Positions 1-7,908 of a DNA stretch of 64,000 nt are shown piece by piece. This stretch comes from Streptomyces violaceorubidus. GTDB taxonomy: Bacteria > Actinomycetota > Actinomycetes > Streptomycetales > Streptomycetaceae. Each line of letters begins with the position of its first letter. Positions within the stretch are counted from its first letter, which is position 1. Made by a program: the position numbers and the translations under genes. The stretch lies in NCBI RefSeq assembly GCF_000717995.1, contig NZ_JODM01000002.1, forward strand, positions 372,001 through 436,000, read 5' to 3'. The notes under the pieces were generated by a model. The model saw only the letters and a list, made by a program, of their open reading frames with translations, was not told where the DNA came from and did not search any database.

Positions 1-1
1 T

Positions 2-301
<300 letters not shown>

Positions 302-332
302 GCGGCCCGTGCCCCTCGGGTGGGGGGGCGGG

Positions 333-857
333 TCAGTGGTCGGCGCAGCAGGGTGTCGGGGCGGGGTCCTCGAACGGCACGAGGGTGCCGCCCACCGCCG
401 GCATGGCGGCCAGGACGAGACGGCCGTCCTGCCAGTGCGGGCGGACGTGGTTCCGGGTGACCAGCGGGGTGTCCGGGTCCGGCTCCTCCCGCGTGCCCAG
501 GACGGTCACCCGGTCGATGGCCGAGCGGGCGAGCAGCTCGGCGAGCGTCAGGGTGCCGGTGAGGGCGTCCGCTCCGGGGAAGAGGACCGCGCGGCCGGTC
601 TCGTCCCAGGTGCCGTCGCGAACCTCGTGTCCCCGGGCCGTGAGCCGGTCCCGGGCGGTGCGCAGGACCGGCTCCGCCTCGGCGGTGAGGGACAGGGCGA
701 CCCGCGGCCGGCCGTCCCGCACCAGGTGCGTGCAGCCGAAGACGTCCTCGGGGAGGGCGAGTTCGGCGGCGAGCGCCTGGAGCAGGTGGTCGGCCTCGCG
801 CAGGGTGCTCGCGCCGGTGTCGATGCCGAGGACGTACGGCGCGGTGGGCGGGGTCAT
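333..857 (-). CDS. Conserved hypothetical protein coupled to the PHP-type metallohydrolase
   Basis: A 174-residue soluble protein I do not recognise at family level. It starts MTPPTAPYVLGIDTGAST, has no signal peptide or membrane segment, and ends with a CCADH tail that could bind metal. The start is fixed by a 4-base ATGA overlap with the stop of the upstream metallohydrolase gene, so the two are translationally coupled and probably work together. A mid-protein stretch about 'vtvlgtREEPDPDTPLVTRNHVRPHW' in character suggests a small alpha/beta fold, but no catalytic motif is evident. Function is unknown. A processing, accessory or metal-delivery role for the exported neighbour is only a guess from coupling. 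Confidence 0.8.
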   Translation of the reverse strand: MTPPTAPYVLGIDTGASTLREADHLLQALAAELALPEDVFGCTHLVRDGRPRVALSLTAEAEPVLRTARDRLTARGHEVRDGTWDETGRAVLFPGADALTGTLTLAELLARSAIDRVTVLGTREEPDPDTPLVTRNHVRPHWQDGRLVLAAMPAVGGTLVPFEDPAPTPCCADH

Positions 858-2566
858 GACGGCAGGACCCACACCGGGTTGGAGTAGAACCACAGGTCGC
901 GCCACGGGTCGGCGTCGCCGACGACGTCGAGGGCGGGGCCCGCCGGGTCGACCTTGGCGCCCAGCGAGCCGACGGCGGAGCGGTTGCCGTCGGTGCCGCG
1001 GGTGCGGAGGTAGACCGGGCGGTCGACGCGGCCGAGGTCGTAGGTGAGGCGGACGGTGCCGCGGTCCTTGTTCACCTCGTACGACCTGACGACCCGGGCG
1101 GTCGGCGCGGTGAAGGTGTCCTTGTCGGCGGCCGGGCCGGTCACGTCGCCCTGGATGACGTCCACGCGGGCCAGCTTCGGGACGAATCCCGCCCAGTTGG
1201 GACCGCCGGCCAGGGCGACGTCGATGGACAGGGTGACCCGGGTGCCCTTGCGGACGTGCAGGGCGCCGCCGAGCGTGGCCCAGCGGCCGCCGCCCGAGAC
1301 GCGGACGTCGAGGCCGCTGACGAGCTGCCCGTGGTCGACCCAGACGCGGCCGGCGCGGATGCCGTCCATGACGGCGCCGTAGGAGAAGCCGTCGGAGCCG
1401 ACGTGGGTGCGGCTGTACTGGCCGGGCCAGAAGTCGTTCTGGGTGATGTCGATCTGTCCGCCGTAGACGGGGTCGTCGTAGCGGCCGTTGGCGTTGAAGT
1501 CGCCGCCGCCGCGGGCGCCGGTGTCGGCGTAGACCTGGTGGGAGTCGGAGTTGGCGGTGATCCACCAGGGGCGGCCCTCGGCGATGAGGCTGTCCCACAG
1601 GCCGCCGACGGTGGCGGTCATCCAGTCGAAGCCGCCCCAGGTGCGGTAGCTCTCCAGGGGGTATGCGGCGAAGGAGTTGGCGCTCGGGCTGCCGTCGTAG
1701 ATGCCGCGGGCGCCGCCCGGGCCCAGCGGCTTCGGCAGGCCGCCCGCCTGGTGGCCCGGGGCGCCCTCGAAGCCGACGGCGATCTGGTGGCCGCGGGAGG
1801 TGGCGTCACGCCAGGCGCGGATCTCGTGCGGGGAGTCGATGCCCTTGCGCGCCGGGTGGTTGGCGAGCATCAGGGCGTCCTTGACCTTGCGCCGCTTGAC
1901 CTGGTCGGCGAGGAAGGAGAGGCCGGCGATGGCGAGGGCCTCGTTGGCGGGGGTGGAGTCGGTGGCCCCCTTGACGGCGCCGTCGTAGTCGGTCTCGAAC
2001 TGCTTGAGGACGGAGACCTCGTGCTGGCCGGGGTGGACGAAGACCGTGCCGTGCTCGGCGGCCGGGATGTTCCACTCCAGGCCCTGGAAGACGAGGGTGT
2101 CCTCGTGGGCGTCGCGGGCCTCGCGGATGTCCGGGTTGACCTTCTCCACGCCGATCTTCGCGTGGGTGGCGCTGCCGTGGTCGGTGATGACCAGCCAGTC
2201 CATGCCGTGCCGGGCGCCCTGGCGGACCTGGTCGACGACGCGGTACTTGCCGTCGCTGCTGTACTGGGTGTGGATGTGGTGGTCGCCGGCCAGCCAGAGG
2301 AAGCCCTTGCCGCGGCGGCCGTTGCCCGCGGCCCGCGCGGGGGCGGCGGTGGCGGTCTGGGCGAGGACGGTACCGGCGGCCAGTCCGGCGCCGAGCAGAC
2401 CGGCGCGGCGCAGCAGGCCGCGGCGCGACTGCTGTTCGGGGCTCAGGGCCTCGTCGGGGACGCTGGTGTCGAAGGCGGCGGGCAGGGCCGGCGCGCTCTC
2501 GTGCTCGTGGTCGTGCGGGTGCCCGTGGTGGTGGTGACCGTGGGTGTGTCCGTGTCCGTGCCCCAT
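854..2566 (-). CDS. Tat-exported PHP-domain (CehA/McbA-like) metallohydrolase with His-rich N-terminus
   Basis: A 570-residue protein. Residues 1-22 are strikingly His/Gly-rich (HGHGHTHGHHHH). A twin-arginine signal follows: SRRGLL at about residues 47-52, a hydrophobic core and an AARA-type cleavage region near 75-80. The mature part opens with GDHHIHTQYSSDGKY (about 94 onward), then ITDHGSATH and GLEWNI, the metal-ligand pattern of PHP-type phosphoesterases of the CehA/McbA family. A C-terminal beta-rich region follows. Expected role: a secreted divalent-metal hydrolase of phosphoester or carbamate bonds; substrate unknown. The start was chosen at the ATG with a GGGAGGA ribosome site seven bases upstream rather than a longer frame. 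The downstream gene overlaps by ATGA. Placing a poly-His segment before a Tat signal is unusual. Confidence 0.85.
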   Translation of the reverse strand: MGHGHGHTHGHHHHGHPHDHEHESAPALPAAFDTSVPDEALSPEQQSRRGLLRRAGLLGAGLAAGTVLAQTATAAPARAAGNGRRGKGFLWLAGDHHIHTQYSSDGKYRVVDQVRQGARHGMDWLVITDHGSATHAKIGVEKVNPDIREARDAHEDTLVFQGLEWNIPAAEHGTVFVHPGQHEVSVLKQFETDYDGAVKGATDSTPANEALAIAGLSFLADQVKRRKVKDALMLANHPARKGIDSPHEIRAWRDATSRGHQIAVGFEGAPGHQAGGLPKPLGPGGARGIYDGSPSANSFAAYPLESYRTWGGFDWMTATVGGLWDSLIAEGRPWWITANSDSHQVYADTGARGGGDFNANGRYDDPVYGGQIDITQNDFWPGQYSRTHVGSDGFSYGAVMDGIRAGRVWVDHGQLVSGLDVRVSGGGRWATLGGALHVRKGTRVTLSIDVALAGGPNWAGFVPKLARVDVIQGDVTGPAADKDTFTAPTARVVRSYEVNKDRGTVRLTYDLGRVDRPVYLRTRGTDGNRSAVGSLGAKVDPAGPALDVVGDADPWRDLWFYSNPVWVLPS

Positions 2567-2681
2567 GCGTGTTCCTCCCGAAGACCGCCGCCGTGCGCGG
2601 CTCCGAGGAGAATCGGCGCGGAACATGAACGTTGAACGACTTGCGGGTGATCCGCGACCGCCGCCCTGCCTGCCCTAGCAT

Positions 2682-2701
2682 GAATCCCAGGAATCCCAGG
2701 T
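2682..2701. repeat. Short tandem GAATCCCAG repeat before the TetR gene
   Basis: Two copies of GAATCCCAG lie head to tail just upstream of the ribosome site of the TetR-family gene, in the spacer shared with the divergent metallohydrolase operon. A TAGCAT hexamer at 2676-2681 directly precedes the repeat and could be a -10 element, which would put the repeats at the transcription start. An operator for the adjacent TetR protein is possible but unproven. Confidence 0.35.
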
Positions 2702-2717
2702 TGCGGAAAGGCGGCCC

Positions 2718-3287
2718 ATGCCCCGAGCGGGTCTCACCACGGACCGCGTCGTCGCCGCGGCCGCCGACCTCGCCGACGCCTCCGGGCTGGACGCGGTCAC
2801 CGTCTCCGCCCTCGCCCGGCACTTCGGGGTCAGGGACGCCAGCCTGTACACGCACGTGCGCAACCTCCAGGACCTGCGCTTCCGGGTGGCGCTGCTGGCC
2901 GGCGGCGAGCTGATCGAGGAGATCGCCCAGGCGGTGGCCGGCCGGGCCGGGAAGGAGGCGCTGGCCGCCTTCGCGGGCGCCTACCGGGCCTACGCCCTGC
3001 GCCACCCCGGCCGCTACGCCGCCACCCAGATCCGCGTCGACCAGTCCCTCGTCGCCGACTCCCCCGCCCTGCGCCGCACCGCCGAGATCACCCACGGCAT
3101 GCTGCGCGCCTACGGCCTGACCGAGCCCGACCTCACCGACGCGGTGCGCCTGCTGCGCTCCACCTTCCACGGATACTGCGCACTGGAGGCATCCGGCGGC
3201 TTCGGCGCACCCCGCGACGTACAGGCGTCCTGGGACAAGGTGGTCGAGGCCCTGCACGTGGCACTGGCGAACTGGCCGCGGGCCTGA
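2718..3287 (+). CDS. TetR/AcrR-family transcriptional regulator
   Basis: A 189-residue repressor-like protein. Residues about 5-50 form the TetR helix-turn-helix (TTDRVVAAAADLADASG, then VSALARHFGVRDASLYTHVRN). The remaining helical C-terminal domain is of the WHG/TetR_C_33 type (AYALRHPGRYAATQ, then LLRSTFHGYCALEASGGF). ATG is preceded by GGAAAGG at a good distance. The gene diverges from the Tat-exported metallohydrolase operon, so that operon and itself are the most likely targets. The ligand is unknown. Its end lies two bases from the convergent PEP-mutase-family gene, leaving no room for a terminator between them. Confidence 0.9.
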   Translation: MPRAGLTTDRVVAAAADLADASGLDAVTVSALARHFGVRDASLYTHVRNLQDLRFRVALLAGGELIEEIAQAVAGRAGKEALAAFAGAYRAYALRHPGRYAATQIRVDQSLVADSPALRRTAEITHGMLRAYGLTEPDLTDAVRLLRSTFHGYCALEASGGFGAPRDVQASWDKVVEALHVALANWPRA

Positions 3288-3289
3288 GG

Positions 3290-4045
3290 TCAGCCCAGCG
3301 CCCGCACCGCGTCGTACGTGGGTGCCGCACCGCCCGGGTCGCGGCCCGCCCGGATGCCCGCGGCCGTCTCCAGGGCGGCGCCCAGGGCGCGGCGGTAGAG
3401 CAGTGAGCCGAGGCTGACGCGGCGGACGCCGAGGTCGGTGAGGCGGGCGAGGGTGGGTCCCGCGGGTGAGTACAGGACGTTGAGGGGCACGTCGAAGTGC
3501 GCCGCGAGGGCGGCGATGCGGGCGGGGTCGGTGAGTCCGGGGACGAAGACGCCGTGGGCACCGGCCTCGCGGTAGGCCTCCAGGCGCCGCATCGTCTCCG
3601 CTCGGTCGCCGTCGCCCGACCAGTACGTGTCCGTACGGGCGTTGACGAACAGGCCGGGGGCGGCCGAGCGGACCGCGGCGATCTTCGCGGCGTGCCGGTC
3701 GGCGGGCCCGAGGGCGTCCTCCAGGTTGATGCCGACGGCGCCGACCGCGGCCAGCTCCCGTGCGCACTCCCCCACCTCGTCCGGGTCGTCGCTGAAGCCG
3801 TCCTCCGCGTCGACGGAGAGCAGGAAGGGGGCCGAGCCGAGCGTGAGGGCCAGCCGCAGGGTCTCGTCGCGGGTCGCCGACGCCCCGTCGGGCAGCCCGC
3901 CGGCCGCCGCGACGCCGAGGCTGGTCGTTCCCACGGCGCCGAAGCCCTGCGCGGCGAGGGCGAAGGCGGAGGCGTGGTCCCAGGCGCAGGGCAGCAGCAG
4001 GGGCTCACCGGCACGGTGCAGGGCGGCGAAGGCGGTCGCGGTCAC
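3290..4045 (-). CDS. Isocitrate lyase/phosphoenolpyruvate mutase family enzyme
   Basis: A 251-residue TIM-barrel enzyme of the PEP mutase/isocitrate lyase superfamily. Visible signatures are PCAWDHASAFALAAQGFGAVGTTS at the N-terminus, LLSVDAEDGFSDD (metal-binding Asp/Glu), VGINLEDAL, FVNARTDTYW and GVFVPGLTD, ending with the VRRVSLGSLLYRRAL strand. Members cleave or form C-C or C-P bonds alpha to a carboxylate. The catalytic KxxCGH loop of true isocitrate lyases is absent, so this is the short 'oxaloacetate decarboxylase/carboxyvinyl-phosphonate mutase-like' subgroup with unknown substrate. A GTG start overlaps the stop of the upstream DinB-like gene (GTGA), showing coupled translation. Confidence 0.85.
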   Translation of the reverse strand: MTATAFAALHRAGEPLLLPCAWDHASAFALAAQGFGAVGTTSLGVAAAGGLPDGASATRDETLRLALTLGSAPFLLSVDAEDGFSDDPDEVGECARELAAVGAVGINLEDALGPADRHAAKIAAVRSAAPGLFVNARTDTYWSGDGDRAETMRRLEAYREAGAHGVFVPGLTDPARIAALAAHFDVPLNVLYSPAGPTLARLTDLGVRRVSLGSLLYRRALGAALETAAGIRAGRDPGGAAPTYDAVRALG

Positions 4046-4503
4046 GACAGGTCGCCCACCGCGTCGGCGTAGTACACGGACTCCGCCAGGTGCGCGGCGA
4101 GTTCGCGGAAGCTCCAGCCCTCGCCGGGCGAGTGGTCGAGCTGCTCGTCGGTGAGCGTGTCGAGGCGGTTGGCCCAGATGCGGGCGAGCCGGGTGAGGCG
4201 GCTGCGGGCCTCGTCGAGGTCCTCGGCGGTGAAGCGCGCGCGGTCCGCGTCCGTGGTGACCAGGGAGGCGTGCCAGTGGTCGGGCTGCGTCTGATCGCCC
4301 GCCAGCCTGGCCTCCAGCTCCGCGAGGTGGTCGACCAGGTGGTCGGCGACCCGCCGGACCGCCTTGTGCGGGGTGTAGAGGCGGCCGTCGACGTGTGCGG
4401 GGCTCCCGTCCCAGCGGGTCCAGGTGGCGGCCAGGGCCAGGACGTGGTCGACCATGCCGGTGACGGCGTCGGCGGGTGCGGTGACGGTGTTCGTGTCGCT
4501 CAT
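4042..4503 (-). CDS. DinB-like / maleylpyruvate-isomerase-type four-helix protein
   Basis: A 153-residue all-helical protein with MVDHVLALAATWTRWDGSPAHVDGRLYTPHKAVRRVADHLVDHLAELE-like N-terminal helices (conserved His residues that bind metal in the DinB/MDMPI superfamily) and a closing SPGEGWSFRELAAHLAESVYYADAVG. Such proteins are mycothiol- or bacillithiol-dependent transferases, or metal-binding proteins of unknown role. Here it is coupled by GTGA to the PEP-mutase-family gene, so a joint small-molecule detoxification step is possible. The ATG start is preceded by only a weak GGGAC; no better start is seen. Confidence 0.75.
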   Translation of the reverse strand: MSDTNTVTAPADAVTGMVDHVLALAATWTRWDGSPAHVDGRLYTPHKAVRRVADHLVDHLAELEARLAGDQTQPDHWHASLVTTDADRARFTAEDLDEARSRLTRLARIWANRLDTLTDEQLDHSPGEGWSFRELAAHLAESVYYADAVGDLS

Positions 4504-4574
4504 GTCCCGAACGCTAGGTGCCCGTTCCTTCGGCGGGGGCCGAAGTGTCCCCGGCGCGGGTGCGGGTGCTGCGC

Positions 4575-5234
4575 TCAGGTCACCAGCCCGTGCCGGTAGG
4601 CGTAGACGACCGCCTGGACGCGGTCGCGCAGGTCGAGTTTGGTGAGGATGCGGGACACGAAGGTCTTGACGGTCTCGGGGCTGATCACCAGGGCCGCGGC
4701 GATCTCGCTGTTGGAGAGGCCGTCCGCGATCAGGCGCAGCACCTCCATCTCCCGGGGGGTGAGCGGGACGTCTCCGGGGGTGCCCTCGGCGGGGCGGATC
4801 CGGGCCGCGTACCGGCCGACGAGGCGGCGCGTCACATCGGGGTCGAGCAGGGCCGCGCCCAGGGCGACGGTGCGGATGCCGTGCAGCAGCCGGTCCGGCG
4901 GCGCGTCCTTCAGCAGGAAGCCGCTGGCGCCCGCCCGCAGCGCCTCGTAGACGTACTCGTCGAGGTTGAACGTCGTCACCACGAGCACCTTGACGGGGTG
5001 CTCCACCCCCGCGCCGGCCAGCAGGCGGGTGGCCTCCAGGCCGTCGAGCACCGGCATGCGGATGTCCATCACCACGACGTCCGGGCGCAGTTCGCGGGCC
5101 AGGTCGACCCCGCTGCGCCCGTCCCCGCACTCGCCGACCACCTCGAGGTCGGGCTGGGCGTCGACGATGGTCGCCAGACCGGTGCGGATCAGTGCCTGGT
5201 CGTCGCAGATCAGGACCCGGACCGGTGCGCTCAT
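4575..5234 (-). CDS. NarL/LuxR-family response regulator (apparently orphaned)
   Basis: A 219-residue two-component regulator. The receiver domain (about 1-120) has the acidic pair CDD at 10-12, phospho-acceptor Asp57 in VVVMDIRMP, a TTF switch and LLKDAPP lysine. A LuxR-type HTH follows (about 153-215; LTPREMEVLRLIADGLSNSEIA, TVKTFVSRILTKL). It is the last gene of a protease-kinase-regulator operon, and its ATG overlaps the stop of the kinase remnant (ATGA). Because the kinase gene is grossly truncated (next entry), phosphorylation in cis is unlikely. The regulator itself looks intact. Target genes are unknown; the co-transcribed CPBP protease is a candidate. Confidence 0.9.
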   Translation of the reverse strand: MSAPVRVLICDDQALIRTGLATIVDAQPDLEVVGECGDGRSGVDLARELRPDVVVMDIRMPVLDGLEATRLLAGAGVEHPVKVLVVTTFNLDEYVYEALRAGASGFLLKDAPPDRLLHGIRTVALGAALLDPDVTRRLVGRYAARIRPAEGTPGDVPLTPREMEVLRLIADGLSNSEIAAALVISPETVKTFVSRILTKLDLRDRVQAVVYAYRHGLVT

Positions 5235-5736
5235 GCGGTGCTCCCCCCGCTCCCCCCGGGTATCCGGGCCCGTACGACGAAGCCGCCGCCGGCCGGGCGG
5301 TCGGTGCTGAACTCGCCGCCCAGCACGTCGACCCGCTCCCGCAGACCGGCCAGGCCCCGCCCGCTGCCGCCGGGGGACGCGGCCCCCGTGCCGGAGCCGT
5401 CCGTGATCCTCGCCCTCGCGTGGGGCATCGGCGCGTGGATGCGCTCCGCGCGGGCCGCCGAGGCCCGCGCAGTTGGTCGAGGGCGAAGCCGAGCGAGACC
5501 AGGGCGAGGCAGGCGAGTGTCCACCGCCGGCGCACGGCCAGGGGGATGCACTGGAGGACGGCCGCCACCCCGGCCAGCGCGTCGGCGGGACGGGTCGGCA
5601 GGCCGCCGATCTCCGTGCCCTGACCGCGCAGCTCGGGCAGGAGCGAGGCGACGAGGAGCAGCACCCCGAGCGGGAGGTCCCGGGCCGTGACGTCGAGCCG
5701 GCGCCACCGGTCCAGGACCCCTCGGCGATCGATCAT
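5231..5736 (-). pseudogene. Remnant of a NarL-type sensor histidine kinase with internal deletion and frame change
   Basis: The 5' part, from an ATG that overlaps the upstream protease stop (ATGA), encodes about 90 residues of a typical membrane-anchored kinase N-terminus: MIDRRGVLDRWRRLDVTARD, then two hydrophobic segments (LGVLLLVASLLPEL and LACLALVSLGFALDQL). Near 5465-5420 this frame degenerates. The 3' part, in a different frame, is the end of a HATPase_c domain: ITDGSGTG, then the G2 box GGSGRGLAGLRERVDVLGGEF and GFVVRARIPGG, with its stop overlapping the regulator start. The His-containing dimerisation helices, the N box and most of the ATPase fold (some 250 residues relative to normal kinases) are missing. 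An assembly or sequencing deletion is the alternative explanation. Confidence 0.8.
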
Positions 5737-6572
5737 CGGGGAAGTGTAGCCGCGGAGCCGGCGCGCGCGGCCCGCCGGGAGCCGAACGGCACGATGTGCC
5801 CACGCCGGTGCGCCAGCCACAGGAAGACCAGGGTGAGCAGCGCCCCGAAGCCCACCGAGTACACACTGCCCTCCGGGCCGAAGTCGCCGCCGGTGAGCAG
5901 CTTCGGGCCCGACATCGTGGCGTCCAGCAGGCCCTCGCTGCTGCCGTTACCGGACACGACGGTGCTGAAGACGCCGCCCGCGGCGAAGTTCCAGCCGAAG
6001 TGCACGCCGATGGTCAGCCACAGGTTGCGGGTGGCGGCGTAGGCGGCGGCGAGCATGAACCCGGCCTCGATCGCGATGGCGACGGCGCCCCACAGGGTGG
6101 CGTCCTCGTTGAGCAGGTGCGAGAGCCCGAAGACGACGCCGGTCAGGGCCAGGGCGAGGTAGGTGCCGAGGTGCTCCTCGACGATCCGGAACAGCACCCC
6201 GCGGTAGACGACCTCCTCGGTCGCGGCGGCCCCGGCCATGAAGCCGACCAGACCGATCGCGCCCTGCACCGAGCCCAGTCCGTCGACCTCGTAGTGGCCG
6301 GAGGTTGAGAGGTTCACGATGACGGCCGAGAACATCCCGGCCCCGATCAGCGTCCCCCAGCCGAACTTGGCGCCGGCGCCCTCCAGGGCCACGTCCAGGG
6401 CCTGCCGTCGCTCGGTCCGGCGCACCACCCATCCGTACACGAACAGCACCAGCGCGGCCGCCGTGAGACCGACGACCAGGGTGAGCCAGTCGTTGTCCTT
6501 CACCGCGTTGATGGCGACGCCGCCGACGGCGTACGCCGCCAGCACGGCCAGGAACTGCCGGACGAACCTCAC
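5733..6572 (-). CDS. CPBP-family intramembrane metalloprotease
   Basis: A 279-residue polytopic membrane protein with about eight hydrophobic segments. It contains the CPBP (Abi/CAAX) catalytic motif EEVVYRGVLFR near residue 120, then FGLSHLL and IGVHFGWNFAAGG, giving the paired Glu, Arg and His ligands of Rce1-like proteases. Family members process prenylated or other membrane peptides, or act in bacteriocin immunity. The physiological substrate here is unknown. First gene of an operon with the kinase remnant and the response regulator, linked by an ATGA overlap. One can infer it was once part of a signal-responsive envelope system. Confidence 0.88.
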   Translation of the reverse strand: MRFVRQFLAVLAAYAVGGVAINAVKDNDWLTLVVGLTAAALVLFVYGWVVRRTERRQALDVALEGAGAKFGWGTLIGAGMFSAVIVNLSTSGHYEVDGLGSVQGAIGLVGFMAGAAATEEVVYRGVLFRIVEEHLGTYLALALTGVVFGLSHLLNEDATLWGAVAIAIEAGFMLAAAYAATRNLWLTIGVHFGWNFAAGGVFSTVVSGNGSSEGLLDATMSGPKLLTGGDFGPEGSVYSVGFGALLTLVFLWLAHRRGHIVPFGSRRAARAGSAATLPR

Positions 6573-6720
6573 GGGAACTCCTCTTCTCGGGCCCGGGACG
6601 GGAGCGCCGCGGGCTGCACCGGACGCTACGGATCGGGCGGCCCGGGATCGTCACCTCACGGTGGACACCTGTCCGTAGCTCGCTCGGGGGACAAGGCCCC
6701 GGGACCCGGGGGGGGCGCCG

Positions 6721-6733
6721 TAGCCTCGGACGC
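6721..6733 (+). promoter_or_regulatory. Probable -10 element of a leaderless mmuM transcript
   Basis: TAGCCT is followed by exactly seven bases and the ATG of the homocysteine methyltransferase gene, and there is no purine-rich ribosome site. This spacing is typical of Streptomyces promoters whose transcript begins at the start codon. No convincing -35 is seen in the G-rich sequence upstream. Confidence 0.5.
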
Positions 6734-7648
6734 ATGACCAGCGACTTCGCCGACGCCCTCGCCTCCGGCCCGCTCGTGCTCGACGGCGGGCTGTCCAACC
6801 AGCTGGAGGCGGCCGGGCACGACCTGGGCGACGCGCTGTGGTCGGCCCGGCTGCTCGCCGAGGATCCCGAGGCGATCACGCGCGCCCACCTCGCCTACTT
6901 CGAGGCGGGCGCGGAGGTGGCGATCACCTCCACCTACCAGGCCACCTTCGAGGGCTTCGCGCGGCGCGGCACAGGGCGGGAGCGGGCCGCCGAACTGCTC
7001 GCGCTCGGCGTGGAGTCGGCCCGCGAGGCCGCCCGCCGGGCCGGGGCAATCCGCCCCGGCCGCCGTCTGTGGGTGGCGGCGTCGGCGGGCCCGTACGGGG
7101 CGATGCTCGCGGACGGCTCCGAGTACCGGGGGCGGTACGGTCTCGCGGTGGCCGAGCTGGAGCGCTTCCACCGCCCCCGCCTGGAGGTGCTGGCCGCGGC
7201 GCGGCCCGACGTCCTCGCGCTGGAGACGGTCCCGGACACCGACGAGGCGGCGGCGCTGCTGCGGGCGGTGCGCGGGCTGGGCGTGCCCGCCTGGCTGTCG
7301 TACACGGTCGCCGGGGACCGCACGCGCGCCGGTCAGCCGCTGGAGGAGGCCTTCGCCCTGGCCGCCGACGCGGCGGAGGTGGTCGCGGTGGGTGTCAACT
7401 GCTGCGCCCCCGAGGACGTGTCCGGGGCGGTGGAGACCGCCGCCCGCGTCACCGGCAAGCCGGTCGTCGCGTATCCCAACAGCGGAGAGACGTGGGACGC
7501 GGTGTCCCGGAGCTGGCGGGGGCGGTCCTCGTTCGCGGCCGAGCGGGTGCGGGGCTGGCGGCAGCGCGGGGCCCGACTGGTCGGCGGCTGCTGCCGGGTG
7601 GGTCCGGAGACGATCGCGTCGATCGCCCGGGTCCTGCCCCCACAATGA
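6734..7648 (+). CDS. mmuM: Homocysteine S-methyltransferase
   Basis: A 304-residue zinc enzyme that transfers a methyl group from S-methylmethionine (or S-adenosylmethionine) to homocysteine to give methionine. The fold signatures are in order: LVLDGGLSNQLEAAGHDL near the start, TSTYQATFEGF, ASAGPYGAMLADGSEYRG, LALETVPDTDEA, VGVNCCAPEDV and the C-terminal GGCCRVGPETI. The three zinc-ligating cysteines are the NCC cysteine and the GGCC pair. It stands alone with its own probable leaderless promoter. It fits the sulfur theme of the window (cysteine operon 14 kb downstream), though no shared regulatory site is visible. Length and motifs match the family. Confidence 0.92.
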   Translation: MTSDFADALASGPLVLDGGLSNQLEAAGHDLGDALWSARLLAEDPEAITRAHLAYFEAGAEVAITSTYQATFEGFARRGTGRERAAELLALGVESAREAARRAGAIRPGRRLWVAASAGPYGAMLADGSEYRGRYGLAVAELERFHRPRLEVLAAARPDVLALETVPDTDEAAALLRAVRGLGVPAWLSYTVAGDRTRAGQPLEEAFALAADAAEVVAVGVNCCAPEDVSGAVETAARVTGKPVVAYPNSGETWDAVSRSWRGRSSFAAERVRGWRQRGARLVGGCCRVGPETIASIARVLPPQ

Positions 7649-7908
7649 CCGGACGGCGTGCGCCAAGTACTCGGTGGCGGGGCGATGCCCCGAAGGTCCG
7701 CGTCCCGGGGGACTGAAGGGCACCGGAACCACCCCTTCGACCTGGGGAAAGCGGGCCTTTGCGGAGGTACCCGGGCACCGTCGCGTCGTTCGGTCGCAGG
7801 ACTTTCACACACCGTCAATTTTTAGTCCCAGCCCTTCATATGACGGCTGGTAGCGTGCCCAGGGCTTCACCCCCACAGAAGAAGTAACCGATCTTTGGAC
7901 TTCACTTC
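7649..7908. other. Spacer upstream of the PBP4-type gene
   Basis: A 260-base gap between two plus-strand genes. An AT-richer patch (CAATTTTTAG near 7816, then TTCATATGA) is flanked by a small inverted repeat, CCAGCC-N11-GGCTGG, and is followed by a TAGCGT hexamer near 7851 that could be a -10 element for the downstream D,D-carboxypeptidase gene. No Shine-Dalgarno-like sequence precedes that gene. No ORF of conviction lies here. Confidence 0.4.

Noticed and set aside
854-3767. Very long overlapping frames on both strands, for example a 653-codon minus-strand frame across the PHP and TetR genes
   Set aside because: Arg/Pro/Gly-rich low-complexity translations antisense or out of frame to recognisable genes; expected from very high GC in Streptomyces.
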